Shown piece by piece: positions 43,096-51,339 of a stretch of DNA of 64,000 nt. The notes under the pieces are model-generated. The model saw only the letters and a list, made by a program, of their open reading frames with translations. It ran no database searches and had not been told where the DNA came from. The position numbers and the translations under genes are program-made. Location of the stretch: the NCBI GenBank assembly GCA_964627055.1, contig CAZVGV010000001.1, positions 1 through 64,000 on the forward strand, read 5' to 3'. Every line of letters starts with the position of its first letter. Positions within the stretch are counted from its first letter, which is position 1. This stretch comes from JBBTQS01 sp964627055. GTDB taxonomy: Bacteria; Patescibacteriota; Patescibacteriia; Magasanikbacterales; JBBTQS01.

Positions 43096-43749
43096 ATGTC
43101 AAAGGGCGATGCGAGAGTGCGAATTATAATCAGAAGCGGAAATAAGTATTTTCGAGCTGGAAAAGTCACGCTTTCGGCAAAGGGTGAAGTATTCTATGAA
43201 CCACCACTAGAGTTGAAGTCTACTCTGAGCGAAGAAATTTTTGTTCATGTTGCATGGCATGCGAGTGGTTCTGTTTTGCTTAAGATAAAAACCTCTGCAG
43301 GAGATATACGCCACATCCCAATTGAAAATGGGGTTGGATTTGTTAAAGATCCAGGTGAACGGCAGGAAATTGTTGGGGTAGGTTTTCAGGTACTTTTTTA
43401 CTTGCGAATTCCTGGTGTTATTTTTTTGTCCGAATGCGACGAACTCAGGGTGAAAGATCTTGTGTTGGATCTCAATGGGTACCTAGGTGCTTTTGTGTTT
43501 GCAACAAGCCTCGTTTCAGGAACGTGCATTGTGGATGGAATCAGTAACATTGAGTCATCGGTTCGCATGGTGGATGGAATTCAGAACCCTAATCGTCTTG
43601 ATAGTAAGTTTGGGTGCTTAGGAAGAATTTCTGGCAATGCAGATAAATTAGTACAATTTCATCTAGAAAAACTGAAATTTCAGTTGCCAAGTGGCAAATG
43701 TGAGTTGATAATACCGTCAGACAGTGCAATCTCAAAAGTTATTTTGTAG
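43096..43749 (+). CDS. Hypothetical protein downstream of ruvC
   Basis: 217 aa, 6 bp after the ruvC stop and therefore possibly in its operon, but its codon use is more AT-rich (many TTT, ATT, GTT codons) than that of the flanking genes, which suggests recent acquisition. No membrane segment or signal peptide is evident. The protein is beta-rich (VLLKIKTSAGDIRHIPIENG and LRIPGVIFLSECDELRVKD), perhaps a jelly-roll or Ig-like fold. No family recognised. Confidence 0.65.
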   Translation: MSKGDARVRIIIRSGNKYFRAGKVTLSAKGEVFYEPPLELKSTLSEEIFVHVAWHASGSVLLKIKTSAGDIRHIPIENGVGFVKDPGERQEIVGVGFQVLFYLRIPGVIFLSECDELRVKDLVLDLNGYLGAFVFATSLVSGTCIVDGISNIESSVRMVDGIQNPNRLDSKFGCLGRISGNADKLVQFHLEKLKFQLPSGKCELIIPSDSAISKVIL

Positions 43750-43755
43750 AAGAAA

Positions 43756-43800
43756 CAACGACGCCGCCAGTCCTCATGGAATGGCGGCGTCTGCGTTGTT
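43756..43800 (+). terminator. Long terminator hairpin
   Basis: Outer CAACG/CGTTG and inner perfect 9-bp ACGCCGCCA/TGGCGGCGT (43761-43769 with 43782-43790). It separates the ruvC-linked gene from the convergent SDR-like gene. T runs are short on both strands. Confidence 0.7.
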
Positions 43801-43814
43801 GGGAATGTCAGCTC

Positions 43815-44528
43815 CTACTTGGGCGCGCGGGGCGCAGCAAGGACTTTCTGGACGATGTGTTCAGCGAGCTCTTCTGGTGTCTTGATGGCGCTTGCCGGTG
43901 CATCGCTAAAGTGCTTGGCTTGCAACGGTGTCGCCACGAGGCCTGGGTTGACTCTGCGAATGCGGAACTTTTTCGGCAGATCACGTTTGAGCATGCGATT
44001 GTAGCCGTCGACCGCTCGCATGGAGTGGACGTAGCCACGCTCGTGATGCGTGCGTGCTGCGAAGGGGTGCTGTTCGTCGACCTCCTCGGGGAACTTCGAT
44101 GCCTGCGATGAGACGTCGAGGATCACCGGGTGCTCTGCCTTCTCGAGAAGTTCGATGCAGGCGTTGAACATGAGGACCTTCGACAGGAAGTTCATTTGGA
44201 CGTGCGCTGCGATGGACGCGAACGCATTGCCTTCGAACTTCGGATCATTGTCGAACGTGAGTCCACCTGCACACTGCACCAGGATGTCGAGGTGGTCATG
44301 TGCAGCCGAGAGGTCTTCGCTGAAGTGCCACACAGACTTGGGATCCGTGAGATCCACAGGGTGTTGGGAAGCATGACCTCCAGCTGCTTCGATTGCTTCG
44401 CGAACTGCCGTGAGACGTGTCTCGTCGCGGCCGATGAGAACAACGTGATCGACTTCTCGGGCCAATCGCTTCGCTACTGCCTCGCCGATGCCACTACTTG
44501 CGCCTGTGACGAGTGCAATCTTTTGCAT
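43815..44528 (-). CDS. Short-chain dehydrogenase-like protein with altered active site
   Basis: 237 aa from MQKIALVTGASSGIG, chosen because GAGGAG lies 6 nt upstream. The Rossmann TGASSGIGEAVAKRLA and the DLTDP and NPGLVATPL blocks fit classical SDRs that use NAD(P). The usual NNAG reads QCAGG, and the catalytic Y-x3-K reads YVHSM, so the Lys is Met. The Ser in ILDVSSQAS remains. It may still bind cofactor but not catalyse normally, or act on an unusual substrate. It lies 74 bp downstream of the 2H phosphoesterase gene. Confidence 0.82.
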   Translation of the reverse strand: MQKIALVTGASSGIGEAVAKRLAREVDHVVLIGRDETRLTAVREAIEAAGGHASQHPVDLTDPKSVWHFSEDLSAAHDHLDILVQCAGGLTFDNDPKFEGNAFASIAAHVQMNFLSKVLMFNACIELLEKAEHPVILDVSSQASKFPEEVDEQHPFAARTHHERGYVHSMRAVDGYNRMLKRDLPKKFRIRRVNPGLVATPLQAKHFSDAPASAIKTPEELAEHIVQKVLAAPRAPK

Positions 44529-44602
44529 AGGTGACTCCTCTGTCATACGACTGATGTTACTGCGGCTTGCCACCGCCTGTAGCATGTAGCGTACCAGTCA
44601 AT

Positions 44603-45226
44603 CTAGCACTTGACCAGCACTGTCCCACCTTGGAACGTGCCGAACTTTTGGACCCCGCACACCTCGAGAGAAGTGAACCGGAGTTCCTTGGACCAGGCAT
44701 TCTCCATTTGGAACAACGTGGCGAGCTGTGCGACGCGTGGAGCATCCGTCGCATGGGTGAGTGTGATGTGTGGACGGAATACGTCACCGGTCGATGACCG
44801 GATCACGATGTCTTCTCGCCTTTTCTTCGACGCCGTAACTCGTCGCACGAGTATCTCGTGTATGGAGCGGATGGCATCGTGTGGCGTGTTGAGTTGCAGG
44901 TACCCGATGTCCTCGACCCACTCCGTTTCGCGTGGATGTATCGAGATTGCATGGAGGAGCCCTGGGTGTATGCCCGGTGTTCCTGCGTGTCCTCGTTGCG
45001 CGTAGTTTTGGATTGCTTCAACGATGCCTCGCCATTTCTCCTTGACCTCAATGACGAGCACTGTGACGTGGGGAAGCGCCACGACAGCGCGCCTTCTCTT
45101 CGTCGAGGTCTCTCGTGTTGTGAGTATGAAGTCCGAGTGATTGATCTCCTTCGCTGCGCGAGCAGAAAGCTCGCGAAGACGAGCACAGGATTGTTCATCA
45201 GGGACAAGCGCGAAGTGAAGTTGCAT
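44603..45226 (-). CDS. 2H phosphoesterase superfamily protein (LigT/2'-5' RNA ligase-like)
   Basis: 207 aa from MQLHFALVPDEQSCARL, with GGAGAG 8 nt upstream. Two H-x-T-x motifs, PHVTVLVIE (about residue 68) and PHITLTHATD (about 160), are the paired catalytic histidines of the 2H fold. These enzymes act on cyclic phosphates or 2'-5' linkages in RNA and nucleotides. The substrate is unknown. Upstream in-frame codons to 45631 read through the promoter and a neighbouring gene and are excluded. Confidence 0.8.
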   Translation of the reverse strand: MQLHFALVPDEQSCARLRELSARAAKEINHSDFILTTRETSTKRRRAVVALPHVTVLVIEVKEKWRGIVEAIQNYAQRGHAGTPGIHPGLLHAISIHPRETEWVEDIGYLQLNTPHDAIRSIHEILVRRVTASKKRREDIVIRSSTGDVFRPHITLTHATDAPRVAQLATLFQMENAWSKELRFTSLEVCGVQKFGTFQGGTVLVKC

Positions 45227-45262
45227 GTTCGTCTCTCCATTCTGCCACTGCGGCAGGGAGTG

Positions 45263-45291
45263 AATGTATAGTATTTGGAACGAACTGTCAA
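45263..45291 (-). promoter_or_regulatory. Promoter of 2H phosphoesterase gene
   Basis: Minus strand TTGACA (45291-45286), a 17-bp spacer and TACATT (45268-45263). It overlaps the end of the upstream glycosyltransferase gene. Confidence 0.7.
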
Positions 45292-45995
45292 CGGTTGTGA
45301 TGTGCGATGCGTAGCAGCGATCGCATGAATCGAATGCCATCGGCAATGCGAACAGACGAGCTGGAATGGTATCGGAAGGTGACGGGTATTCCTTGTATCT
45401 TGAGCCCCGCTCGGACAGATTGCACAAGCAAATCAACATCGAACGCAAAACCGTCTTCTGTGGTCTTCGGAATAATGTCGGCCTGCACTTTTTTGGAAAA
45501 CTGTTTGATGCCGCATTGGGTGTCGCGAACTGGTAGGCGCAGGAGTCCTGCAGTGATCCATTGCAGTGATTTGGAAACAACCCAGCGGATACGACGTTGT
45601 GAGGTGAGACGAACACGCTGTCCAGCAACAATGTCCGCTATATTTCGCATTGCGTACATTGTCGTTAGTGTCTCAAGAGGGAATGCTAAATCAGCATCGA
45701 TGAAGGCGTAGGTGGATGCATCAACTTGCTGCGAACCTTCGCGAATTGCAGCGCCCTTACCTCGGTTGATGGGGTAGCTTCTGGTGAAGACAGCGAACGG
45801 GGCGTGTTCGCTTGCGCCAGAGAGGTGTGTAAGCACGGTGTCTGTTGTATCCGTACTGCCATCGTTAACATACACGATGGCCACTCGGATTGAGCGCCAT
45901 GCTTCTGTAGCAAAGAACGCACTGAGCTGTGCGTGTGTTGCGGGGAGTCTGTCCGCCTCATTGAAGCAAGGAATGATAAGCGCGTAGTCGTACAT
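45288..45995 (-). CDS. Family 2 glycosyltransferase (dolichol-phosphate glucosyltransferase-like)
   Basis: 235 aa from MYDYALIIPCFNEADRL. GT-A motifs are YVNDGSTD, RGKGAAIREG and the metal-binding FIDADLAFP. DTQCGIKQFSKKV is typical of the ALG5/DPG synthase subgroup, which transfers sugar from a nucleotide donor to a polyprenyl phosphate. No membrane helices are apparent at the C-terminus. It diverges from the thioredoxin-reductase-like gene. Confidence 0.88.
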   Translation of the reverse strand: MYDYALIIPCFNEADRLPATHAQLSAFFATEAWRSIRVAIVYVNDGSTDTTDTVLTHLSGASEHAPFAVFTRSYPINRGKGAAIREGSQQVDASTYAFIDADLAFPLETLTTMYAMRNIADIVAGQRVRLTSQRRIRWVVSKSLQWITAGLLRLPVRDTQCGIKQFSKKVQADIIPKTTEDGFAFDVDLLVQSVRAGLKIQGIPVTFRYHSSSSVRIADGIRFMRSLLRIAHHNR

Positions 45996-46066
45996 GGGGC
46001 AATTGTGACCGACTTGAGGCAACAGCGCAAGACTGGTAAGGTGAGGATGCTATTTACCATGACAGT

Positions 46067-46993
46067 ATGTACGATCTCATTATTATTGGCGGTTCAGCAG
46101 CAGGCACAGCAGCGGCAGTGTATGCATCCAGACGCAAACTCAACTATCTAGTGATTGCGAAGGATCTATCTGGTGAAGTGGCTGTTGCAGGAGAGGTGGA
46201 TAATTTTCCAGCCATCGTGCACACGACAGGTATTGCATTGTCCCAGATGTTCCAAGAGCAGCAGCGCGCTAACGAAGTGCCGACGCGTGTGGGTAGAATT
46301 GTAAGTGCAGTTGAGTTGCAGGACGGTGGGACGTTCCGCATTACTGCAAAGAATGAACAACAGGAAGAAGAAGTGTACGAAGCTCTCAGTGTGATCGTTG
46401 CGACAGGTTCACATCCGCGGTATCTTGGTGTGCCTGGCGAAGAGCAGCTCAATCATCGCGGCGTAACCTATTGTACGGTGTGCGACGGTCCGCTCTTCCG
46501 CAATCGTGTGACGGCGACAATCGGCACCGGCAACTCCGCGCTCGAGTCTGCACTCATGATGGCGGAGATTGCGAAGAAGCATTACGTTCTCACGAAGTAT
46601 CCGTCGTTCAAGGGTGAGACAGTACTTATTGATAAGGTTCTCGCGCACCCGAATATTGAAATCCTCTCCGAAGCCATGACGCAGCGCATCGAAGGCGAGA
46701 ACAAAGTTGAGGCGATCGTATACAAGGACAAGACTGGCGAAGAGAAGCGACTCGAGGTGCAGGGAGTGTTCGTGCATATCGGTCTCATCCCACAGTCAGA
46801 TTTCATCTTGTGTGTAGAGAAGTTGCCATCTGGGCATATTGTGGTAGACAAGCTTGGTCGAACTTCTGTGCCAGGCATCTTTGCAGCTGGGGACGTGACT
46901 GATATTCCGTATTACCAGATCGGGATTGCGACGGGTATGGGCATCACTGCAGCACTTTCGGCAATTAGCTATCTCAATACTCGCGCAGCTTGA
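46067..46993 (+). CDS. trxB: Thioredoxin reductase-like flavoprotein
   Basis: 308 aa. The FAD-binding IIIGGSAAGTAAAVYASRR start, the redox pair in TYCTVCDGPLF (near residue 140), the NADPH-binding IGTGNSALESALMMA and the C-terminal GIFAAGDVTDIPYYQ are all present, so it should pass electrons from NADPH to thioredoxin or a similar small redox protein. No thioredoxin gene is nearby. The symbol is by homology of layout. Confidence 0.88.
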   Translation: MYDLIIIGGSAAGTAAAVYASRRKLNYLVIAKDLSGEVAVAGEVDNFPAIVHTTGIALSQMFQEQQRANEVPTRVGRIVSAVELQDGGTFRITAKNEQQEEEVYEALSVIVATGSHPRYLGVPGEEQLNHRGVTYCTVCDGPLFRNRVTATIGTGNSALESALMMAEIAKKHYVLTKYPSFKGETVLIDKVLAHPNIEILSEAMTQRIEGENKVEAIVYKDKTGEEKRLEVQGVFVHIGLIPQSDFILCVEKLPSGHIVVDKLGRTSVPGIFAAGDVTDIPYYQIGIATGMGITAALSAISYLNTRAA

Positions 46994-47021
46994 CGAATAC
47001 GAATACCGTTGATACCCTCAT

Positions 47022-47047
47022 ACCTCCGCTCACTTTCGGGCGGAGGT
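47022..47047 (+). terminator. Hairpin between trxB-like gene and 47068 gene
   Basis: Perfect 8-bp stem ACCTCCGC/GCGGAGGT (47022-47029 with 47040-47047) without a T run. It ends 8 bp before the GGAGGA ribosome-binding site of the next gene, whose sequence it resembles, so it could also affect translation. Confidence 0.45.
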
Positions 47048-47067
47048 AATGTGTGGAGGAAGCAGCG

Positions 47068-47829
47068 ATGCATTCGATGACGTGGAGAGATCGATTGGCG
47101 CAGCGTCGAGCGGCCTGCGAGGATTCAGCCGAAGTCGAGGATGTCGATACGCTCGTTCAAAACAGTGAGCAGCGCACGCTCTGGTACAAGGAAATCGGAA
47201 CGGGGAACATCGTGAACTCCGGAGAGGTGTTCTTCGGCGTTCGTGCGTACCACTTCCGAATCTGGGTCGGCGGTACGTGGGTTGAGTACTTGCACCCCAT
47301 GCTCGACTACCGGAAGCAGGACCCGGGCTACATCGTGCTGTTCACAGATTCCAGGATGGAACGCGTGATCGTCCAGGCCAAGTTCGGCGGGGGCAACCCC
47401 GGGGCTTCGCTGCTCGATCCTCTGCGGGAGTCCAAGAAGGGCATGCTCGTAGCGCCTACATTCGAGGCCAGCGCGTCCAATCTCAAGGCCGGCGTCACGG
47501 CGGTTGGGAACGCAGCCATCGTCCATGAGGCCATTGCCCGAGGCGAACTGATGGGTCCAGAGATCATCCAGGACGAAAATCGGTTCTGTCTCAAGCGCAA
47601 TGGTGAGCAGGTGCTCGTCTTGAATGATGAGCGCTGGGAGAAGGCTGTGCAAAGCCTCGCTCCGCGAGAATTTGTGGTAACGCTCGAAGAACTCATTGAG
47701 ATCGTGTTCGACGGCGACTCTGGTGCCGGGCATGGCGGACGGGCACGTAGTGAAGCGAACGAGCATCTTGCGCAAGTGTTCGGGATCTTCATGGCAATTC
47801 GACATCGCCGCATGTTCGCAGCATCGTAA
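47068..47829 (+). CDS. Hypothetical protein, possibly NDP-hexose 2,3-dehydratase-like
   Basis: 253 aa from ATG 47068, with GGAGGA 7 nt upstream; an in-frame GTG at 47053 precedes the site and is rejected. The stretch WVEYLHPMLDYRKQDPGYI, then VIVQAKFGGGNPG and LVAPTFEASASNLKAG, recalls the QAK-EPGN and PT-QA-SN blocks of NDP-hexose 2,3-dehydratases (EvaA type). This is a pattern-level inference. The family normally carries two such modules; here there is one. The neighbour at 47851 is probably co-transcribed (21-bp gap). Confidence 0.6.
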   Translation: MHSMTWRDRLAQRRAACEDSAEVEDVDTLVQNSEQRTLWYKEIGTGNIVNSGEVFFGVRAYHFRIWVGGTWVEYLHPMLDYRKQDPGYIVLFTDSRMERVIVQAKFGGGNPGASLLDPLRESKKGMLVAPTFEASASNLKAGVTAVGNAAIVHEAIARGELMGPEIIQDENRFCLKRNGEQVLVLNDERWEKAVQSLAPREFVVTLEELIEIVFDGDSGAGHGGRARSEANEHLAQVFGIFMAIRHRRMFAAS

Positions 47830-47850
47830 TTTCTGAAGAGGAGAGGATCA

Positions 47851-48432
47851 ATGAAAGAACGATGGACAGCAACGGCGTACTTCTCCTACGGAGCAATTCA
47901 GGGAGGTGCGCCACATCCGGTGGGGAAGATCGACGTGATGATCGTGCCTCGAGAGCTGGTCGAGGGTGAAGAGCCCTTCGAGATCATCCGTTACTACCAC
48001 GACAGCCTCGAAGAAAATCCGAACCGTGGCATGGTCAGCTACTACGAGATCATGGCGATGCTCTCGCCGTCTCAGTTGGCAGCGGCGCAGGTCAGGATCG
48101 ACACTCGTGGGAGTGTGACCGGGATTCGTCCTGACACGCAGCATGCAACGGCGGCGGCAAAGAAAGTCGTCGCTCTGCTGCTCACGCTGCGTAGCTCCTT
48201 CGATCACGAGGTCATGATCCTACATTCACGTGAACCTGGTGAGCTGGAAGGAGGCTATTTGCACCGGCTTACAGCGATTAACGGAAGTATCCCCAAGGAC
48301 GTCAAGATCCTCTACGTACCTCCGGGATGCCCGATCAAGCTGGCGAATGGCGCGCGTCCGTTGCGCCTTCATGTCGGAATCACGTGGGAGGAATTCCTGC
48401 AGGAGATCCGCACGATGCCAGCGTCGAGCTGA
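47851..48432 (+). CDS. Hypothetical protein with Shine-Dalgarno start
   Basis: 193 aa with GGAGAGG 5 nt upstream of the ATG. It is soluble, mixed alpha/beta, with no signal peptide and no motif I can name. A Pro/Gly-rich VPPGCPIKLANG lies near the end. It follows the 47068 gene by 21 bp and both end at the hairpin at 48452, suggesting a two-gene accessory operon of linked function. Confidence 0.65.
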   Translation: MKERWTATAYFSYGAIQGGAPHPVGKIDVMIVPRELVEGEEPFEIIRYYHDSLEENPNRGMVSYYEIMAMLSPSQLAAAQVRIDTRGSVTGIRPDTQHATAAAKKVVALLLTLRSSFDHEVMILHSREPGELEGGYLHRLTAINGSIPKDVKILYVPPGCPIKLANGARPLRLHVGITWEEFLQEIRTMPASS

Positions 48433-48451
48433 TCGCAACGCAACAACCACG

Positions 48452-48490
48452 AGGCGTCCAAGGAACAAGAAGTTCTGCGGGCGCCTTTGT
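48452..48490 (+). terminator. Terminator after 47851 gene
   Basis: Stem AGGCGTCC/GGGCGCCT with inner GAAC/GTTC, then TTTGTGTT. The perfect -10 box TATAAT (48493-48498) of the next operon begins right after it. Confidence 0.65.
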
Positions 48491-48492
48491 GT

Positions 48493-48498
48493 TATAAT
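48493..48498 (+). promoter_or_regulatory. -10 box of transketolase operon
   Basis: A perfect TATAAT without a good -35. It predicts a start near 48505, four nt before ATG 48509, so earlier in-frame ATGs (48497, 48500) would be outside the mRNA. Confidence 0.6.
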
Positions 48499-48508
48499 GA
48501 TGCAAGCT

Positions 48509-49366
48509 ATGCCCATTCACGACACCAAAGTGCAACAGCTCGAGCGAATCGCTACTGCGATCCGCAAGGATATTATTGAGATGCTTGTTGCAGCTGGTTC
48601 AGGTCATACAGCAGGACCGTTAGGGATGGCAGATATTTTTACGGCGTTGTACTTTCATATTTTGCATCACGATGCGAAGCAGCCGGAGTGGGAGGAACGC
48701 GATCGTGTAATCCTCAGCAATGGGCATATTTGTCCGGTGTGGTATGCGACATTGGCGCATGCTGGCTATTTTGCAAAAAAAGAGTTGAAAACATTACGCC
48801 AACTTCATACGCGCCTGCAAGGACATCCCCATCGAGGATCATTGCCGGGAATTGAGAATACGAGTGGGCCATTGGGGCAGGGCGCATCAGTTGCTGTTGG
48901 TGTTGCGCTCGCTGGTCAAATGCGCAAACGCACGTACGAAACATTTCTACTCACTTCAGACGGCGAAATTCAAGAAGGGCAATACTGGGAAGCGATGATG
49001 TTCGCGGGTAATCGTCCGCTGCATCGGCTTACAGTCATTGTTGATCGCAACAATATACAAATTGACGGGAACACGGAGACGGTTGCGCCGATTGAACCGC
49101 TCGCGGCGAAGTTTGCCGCGTTTAATTTCCATGTGATTGAGATTGACGGGCACAATATTCGACAGATTGTGGAGGCGTGTGACGAGGCACGGGCAATTTA
49201 TGAGCGGCCAGTAGCAATTATTGCGCATACAATTCCGGGGAAGGGAGTAGATTTCATGGAATTCGATTACAACTGGCATGGCAAGCCACCGGCAAAGGAC
49301 GAAGCAAAGCGTGCACTCCACCAGTTGCGCACGCTCGGCGGCAAAGTGAAAAGTGAGCACGAATAA
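48509..49366 (+). CDS. Transketolase, N-terminal (ThDP-binding) subunit
   Basis: 285 aa from MPIHDTKVQQLERIA. ThDP-pyrophosphate/Mg region: GSGHTAGPLGMADIFTALYF, LSNGHICPVWYATLA, SGPLGQGASVAVGVALAG, and the metal motif SDGEIQEGQYWEAMMFA with VDRNNIQIDG. It forms the split transketolase with the next gene, as in many archaea and CPR bacteria, moving two-carbon units in the non-oxidative pentose phosphate pathway. First gene of a four-gene carbon operon. Confidence 0.92.
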   Translation: MPIHDTKVQQLERIATAIRKDIIEMLVAAGSGHTAGPLGMADIFTALYFHILHHDAKQPEWEERDRVILSNGHICPVWYATLAHAGYFAKKELKTLRQLHTRLQGHPHRGSLPGIENTSGPLGQGASVAVGVALAGQMRKRTYETFLLTSDGEIQEGQYWEAMMFAGNRPLHRLTVIVDRNNIQIDGNTETVAPIEPLAAKFAAFNFHVIEIDGHNIRQIVEACDEARAIYERPVAIIAHTIPGKGVDFMEFDYNWHGKPPAKDEAKRALHQLRTLGGKVKSEHE

Positions 49367-49367
49367 T

Positions 49368-50351
49368 ATGGTCATTCAGCTCGCGAAACATCTCGCATCG
49401 AATCTCCTGAGCAAGCCAGAGTACGCACTAACACGTGATGGCTATGGTCATGGCGTGGTTGAGGCTGCAGAGAAAGATCCGCACATCGCGGTGTTGTGTT
49501 GTGATCTCACGGAGTCTACGCGTTCGCACTGGTTCCGTGACAAATTTCCAGAACGATTTATTGAAGTGGGTGTAGCAGAGCAGAACATGGCTGGGATTGC
49601 TGCTGGAATGGCGGCGGAGGGCTACATTCCGTTCATTTCAAGTTATGCTGTATTCTCGCCGGGGCGTAATTGGGATCAGATTCGCGTATCACTCTGCTAT
49701 TCCAATACCAATGTGAAGGTGATGGGCGCGCATGCGGGGATTTCGGTAGGACCAGACGGCGCCACGCACCAAGCGCTCGAGGATATGGCGATAATGCGCG
49801 TGCTGCCGAACATGGTTGTACTTGCGCCGTGTGATATGGAAGAGACGCGCAAGGCGATTCATGCTGCAGCGCTCTACAATGGACCGGTGTATATTCGGTT
49901 TGCACGCGAGAAGACCGCAGTGATGACAACAGCAAAATCGCCGTTTGCCATCGGAAAGGCAGAAGTCTTTGCACAAGGTACAGATGTGACGATCGTGGCA
50001 TGCGGACCGCTCTTGTACGAGGCGTTGCATGCAGCGCAATTGCTGTTGAAGCATGGAGTGCATGCGGAAGTAATTAACATGCCGTCGCTCAAGCCGTTTG
50101 ATGAGAAGACATTGCTCACATCGGTCAAGAAAACTGGATGCGTCGTCACGGTTGAGGAGCATCAGATCATTGGGGGATTGTTCGGTGCGGTTGCTGAGAC
50201 GCTTGCGCAGTCACATCCAGTACCGATTGTCCCGGTTGGTATGCATGATTCATTTGGACAATCCGGAACACCTGACGAACTTCTGGAATTGTACGGAATG
50301 CGCGCACAAAATATTGTTGCTGCTGCACGCGCTGCTATCAAGAAACGTTAG
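49368..50351 (+). CDS. Transketolase, C-terminal subunit
   Basis: 327 aa from ATG 49368, 1 bp after the stop of the N-terminal subunit (a GTG at 49353 would overlap it). It contains the pyrimidine-binding domain (DLTESTRSHWFRDKFPERF, EVGVAEQNMAGIAAGMA with the catalytic Glu, GPDGATHQALEDMAIMR) and the C-terminal domain (GPVYIRFARE, TVEEHQIIGGLFGAVAE). It completes a functional transketolase heteromer. Confidence 0.92.
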   Translation: MVIQLAKHLASNLLSKPEYALTRDGYGHGVVEAAEKDPHIAVLCCDLTESTRSHWFRDKFPERFIEVGVAEQNMAGIAAGMAAEGYIPFISSYAVFSPGRNWDQIRVSLCYSNTNVKVMGAHAGISVGPDGATHQALEDMAIMRVLPNMVVLAPCDMEETRKAIHAAALYNGPVYIRFAREKTAVMTTAKSPFAIGKAEVFAQGTDVTIVACGPLLYEALHAAQLLLKHGVHAEVINMPSLKPFDEKTLLTSVKKTGCVVTVEEHQIIGGLFGAVAETLAQSHPVPIVPVGMHDSFGQSGTPDELLELYGMRAQNIVAAARAAIKKR

Positions 50352-50360
50352 CCACATTGT

Positions 50361-51329
50361 ATGTTCGACATGATTACGTTGGGTGACGCTACGATCGATA
50401 CCCTCATTGAGGTTGGTGATGCGTCTGTTGCGTGTTCAGTGGATCGACGTAACTGCTTGTTGCAATTACGGTATGGAGACAAGTTACCAGTTGAGAACAT
50501 GGCGCAAAAAGTGGCAGGGAACGCAGCGAATAATGCGGTTGGGTGCGCGCGATTAGGGATGCGAACTGCAATCCATACCATTCTTGGAGTCGATCAGAGT
50601 GGTGACGCAATTGTGCAGACATTTGTAGAGAACAAAGTGTCACGAGAATTCGTTGAGCGCGATCGCAAACACGCTACCAATGCTTCGACGGTTATTAGAT
50701 TCCAGGGAGATCGAACGATTCTGGTGTATCACGCACCTCGCGCGTACAAATTGCCCAAGCTGCCGCGCTCGAAGTGGATCTACTTCACGAGTCTTGCTGC
50801 AGGGCACAAGGCGTACAACGCGCAGGTTATCGCGCACACAGAACGCACTGGCACACGACTCGCGTATAATCCAGGTACGTACCAATTCCTCGAAGGCATC
50901 GATGAAGTAAAGAAGGTGATTGCTGTGACACATGCACTCTTTGTGAACGTCGAGGAGGCACAACGTATTGTGGGAAAGAAGTCAGTGAATGAATGTCTGC
51001 GCGCATTGTATAAGCTCGGTGCTGCCATGGTTTTCATCACAGATGGCCCGAAGGGGGCAACGGCGTACGATGGTGAGGAGATGTACTTCATGCCGATCCT
51101 GCGTACGAAAGTGATAGAGCGTACCGGGGCAGGTGACTCATTCGCCGTCGGCGTAATTGCGGCGCTGAATGAAGGTGTCAGTATGGCAACAGCACTCACC
51201 TGGGGTGCGGCAAATAGTAGTAGTGTTATACTGCAAGTTGGGCCCCAAGACGGTTTGCTGTACCGCAACGAGATCGAAGCGTTCTACCGCAAATACGGCA
51301 AGGGGATTCGTCCGAAGAAGATTTCATAA
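50361..51329 (+). CDS. PfkB family carbohydrate/nucleoside kinase
   Basis: 322 aa ribokinase-like fold. GNAANNAVGCARLG near residue 52 fits the substrate-side signature, and ERTGAGDSFAVGVIAAL (near 258) is the ATP/anion-hole signature with the catalytic Asp. VFITDGPKGA precedes it. The substrate could be fructose-6-phosphate, a pentose or a nucleoside; position between transketolase and aldolase makes a sugar-phosphate kinase role attractive but is inference. Confidence 0.87.
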   Translation: MFDMITLGDATIDTLIEVGDASVACSVDRRNCLLQLRYGDKLPVENMAQKVAGNAANNAVGCARLGMRTAIHTILGVDQSGDAIVQTFVENKVSREFVERDRKHATNASTVIRFQGDRTILVYHAPRAYKLPKLPRSKWIYFTSLAAGHKAYNAQVIAHTERTGTRLAYNPGTYQFLEGIDEVKKVIAVTHALFVNVEEAQRIVGKKSVNECLRALYKLGAAMVFITDGPKGATAYDGEEMYFMPILRTKVIERTGAGDSFAVGVIAALNEGVSMATALTWGAANSSSVILQVGPQDGLLYRNEIEAFYRKYGKGIRPKKIS

Positions 51330-51339
51330 TTGGAGACGT

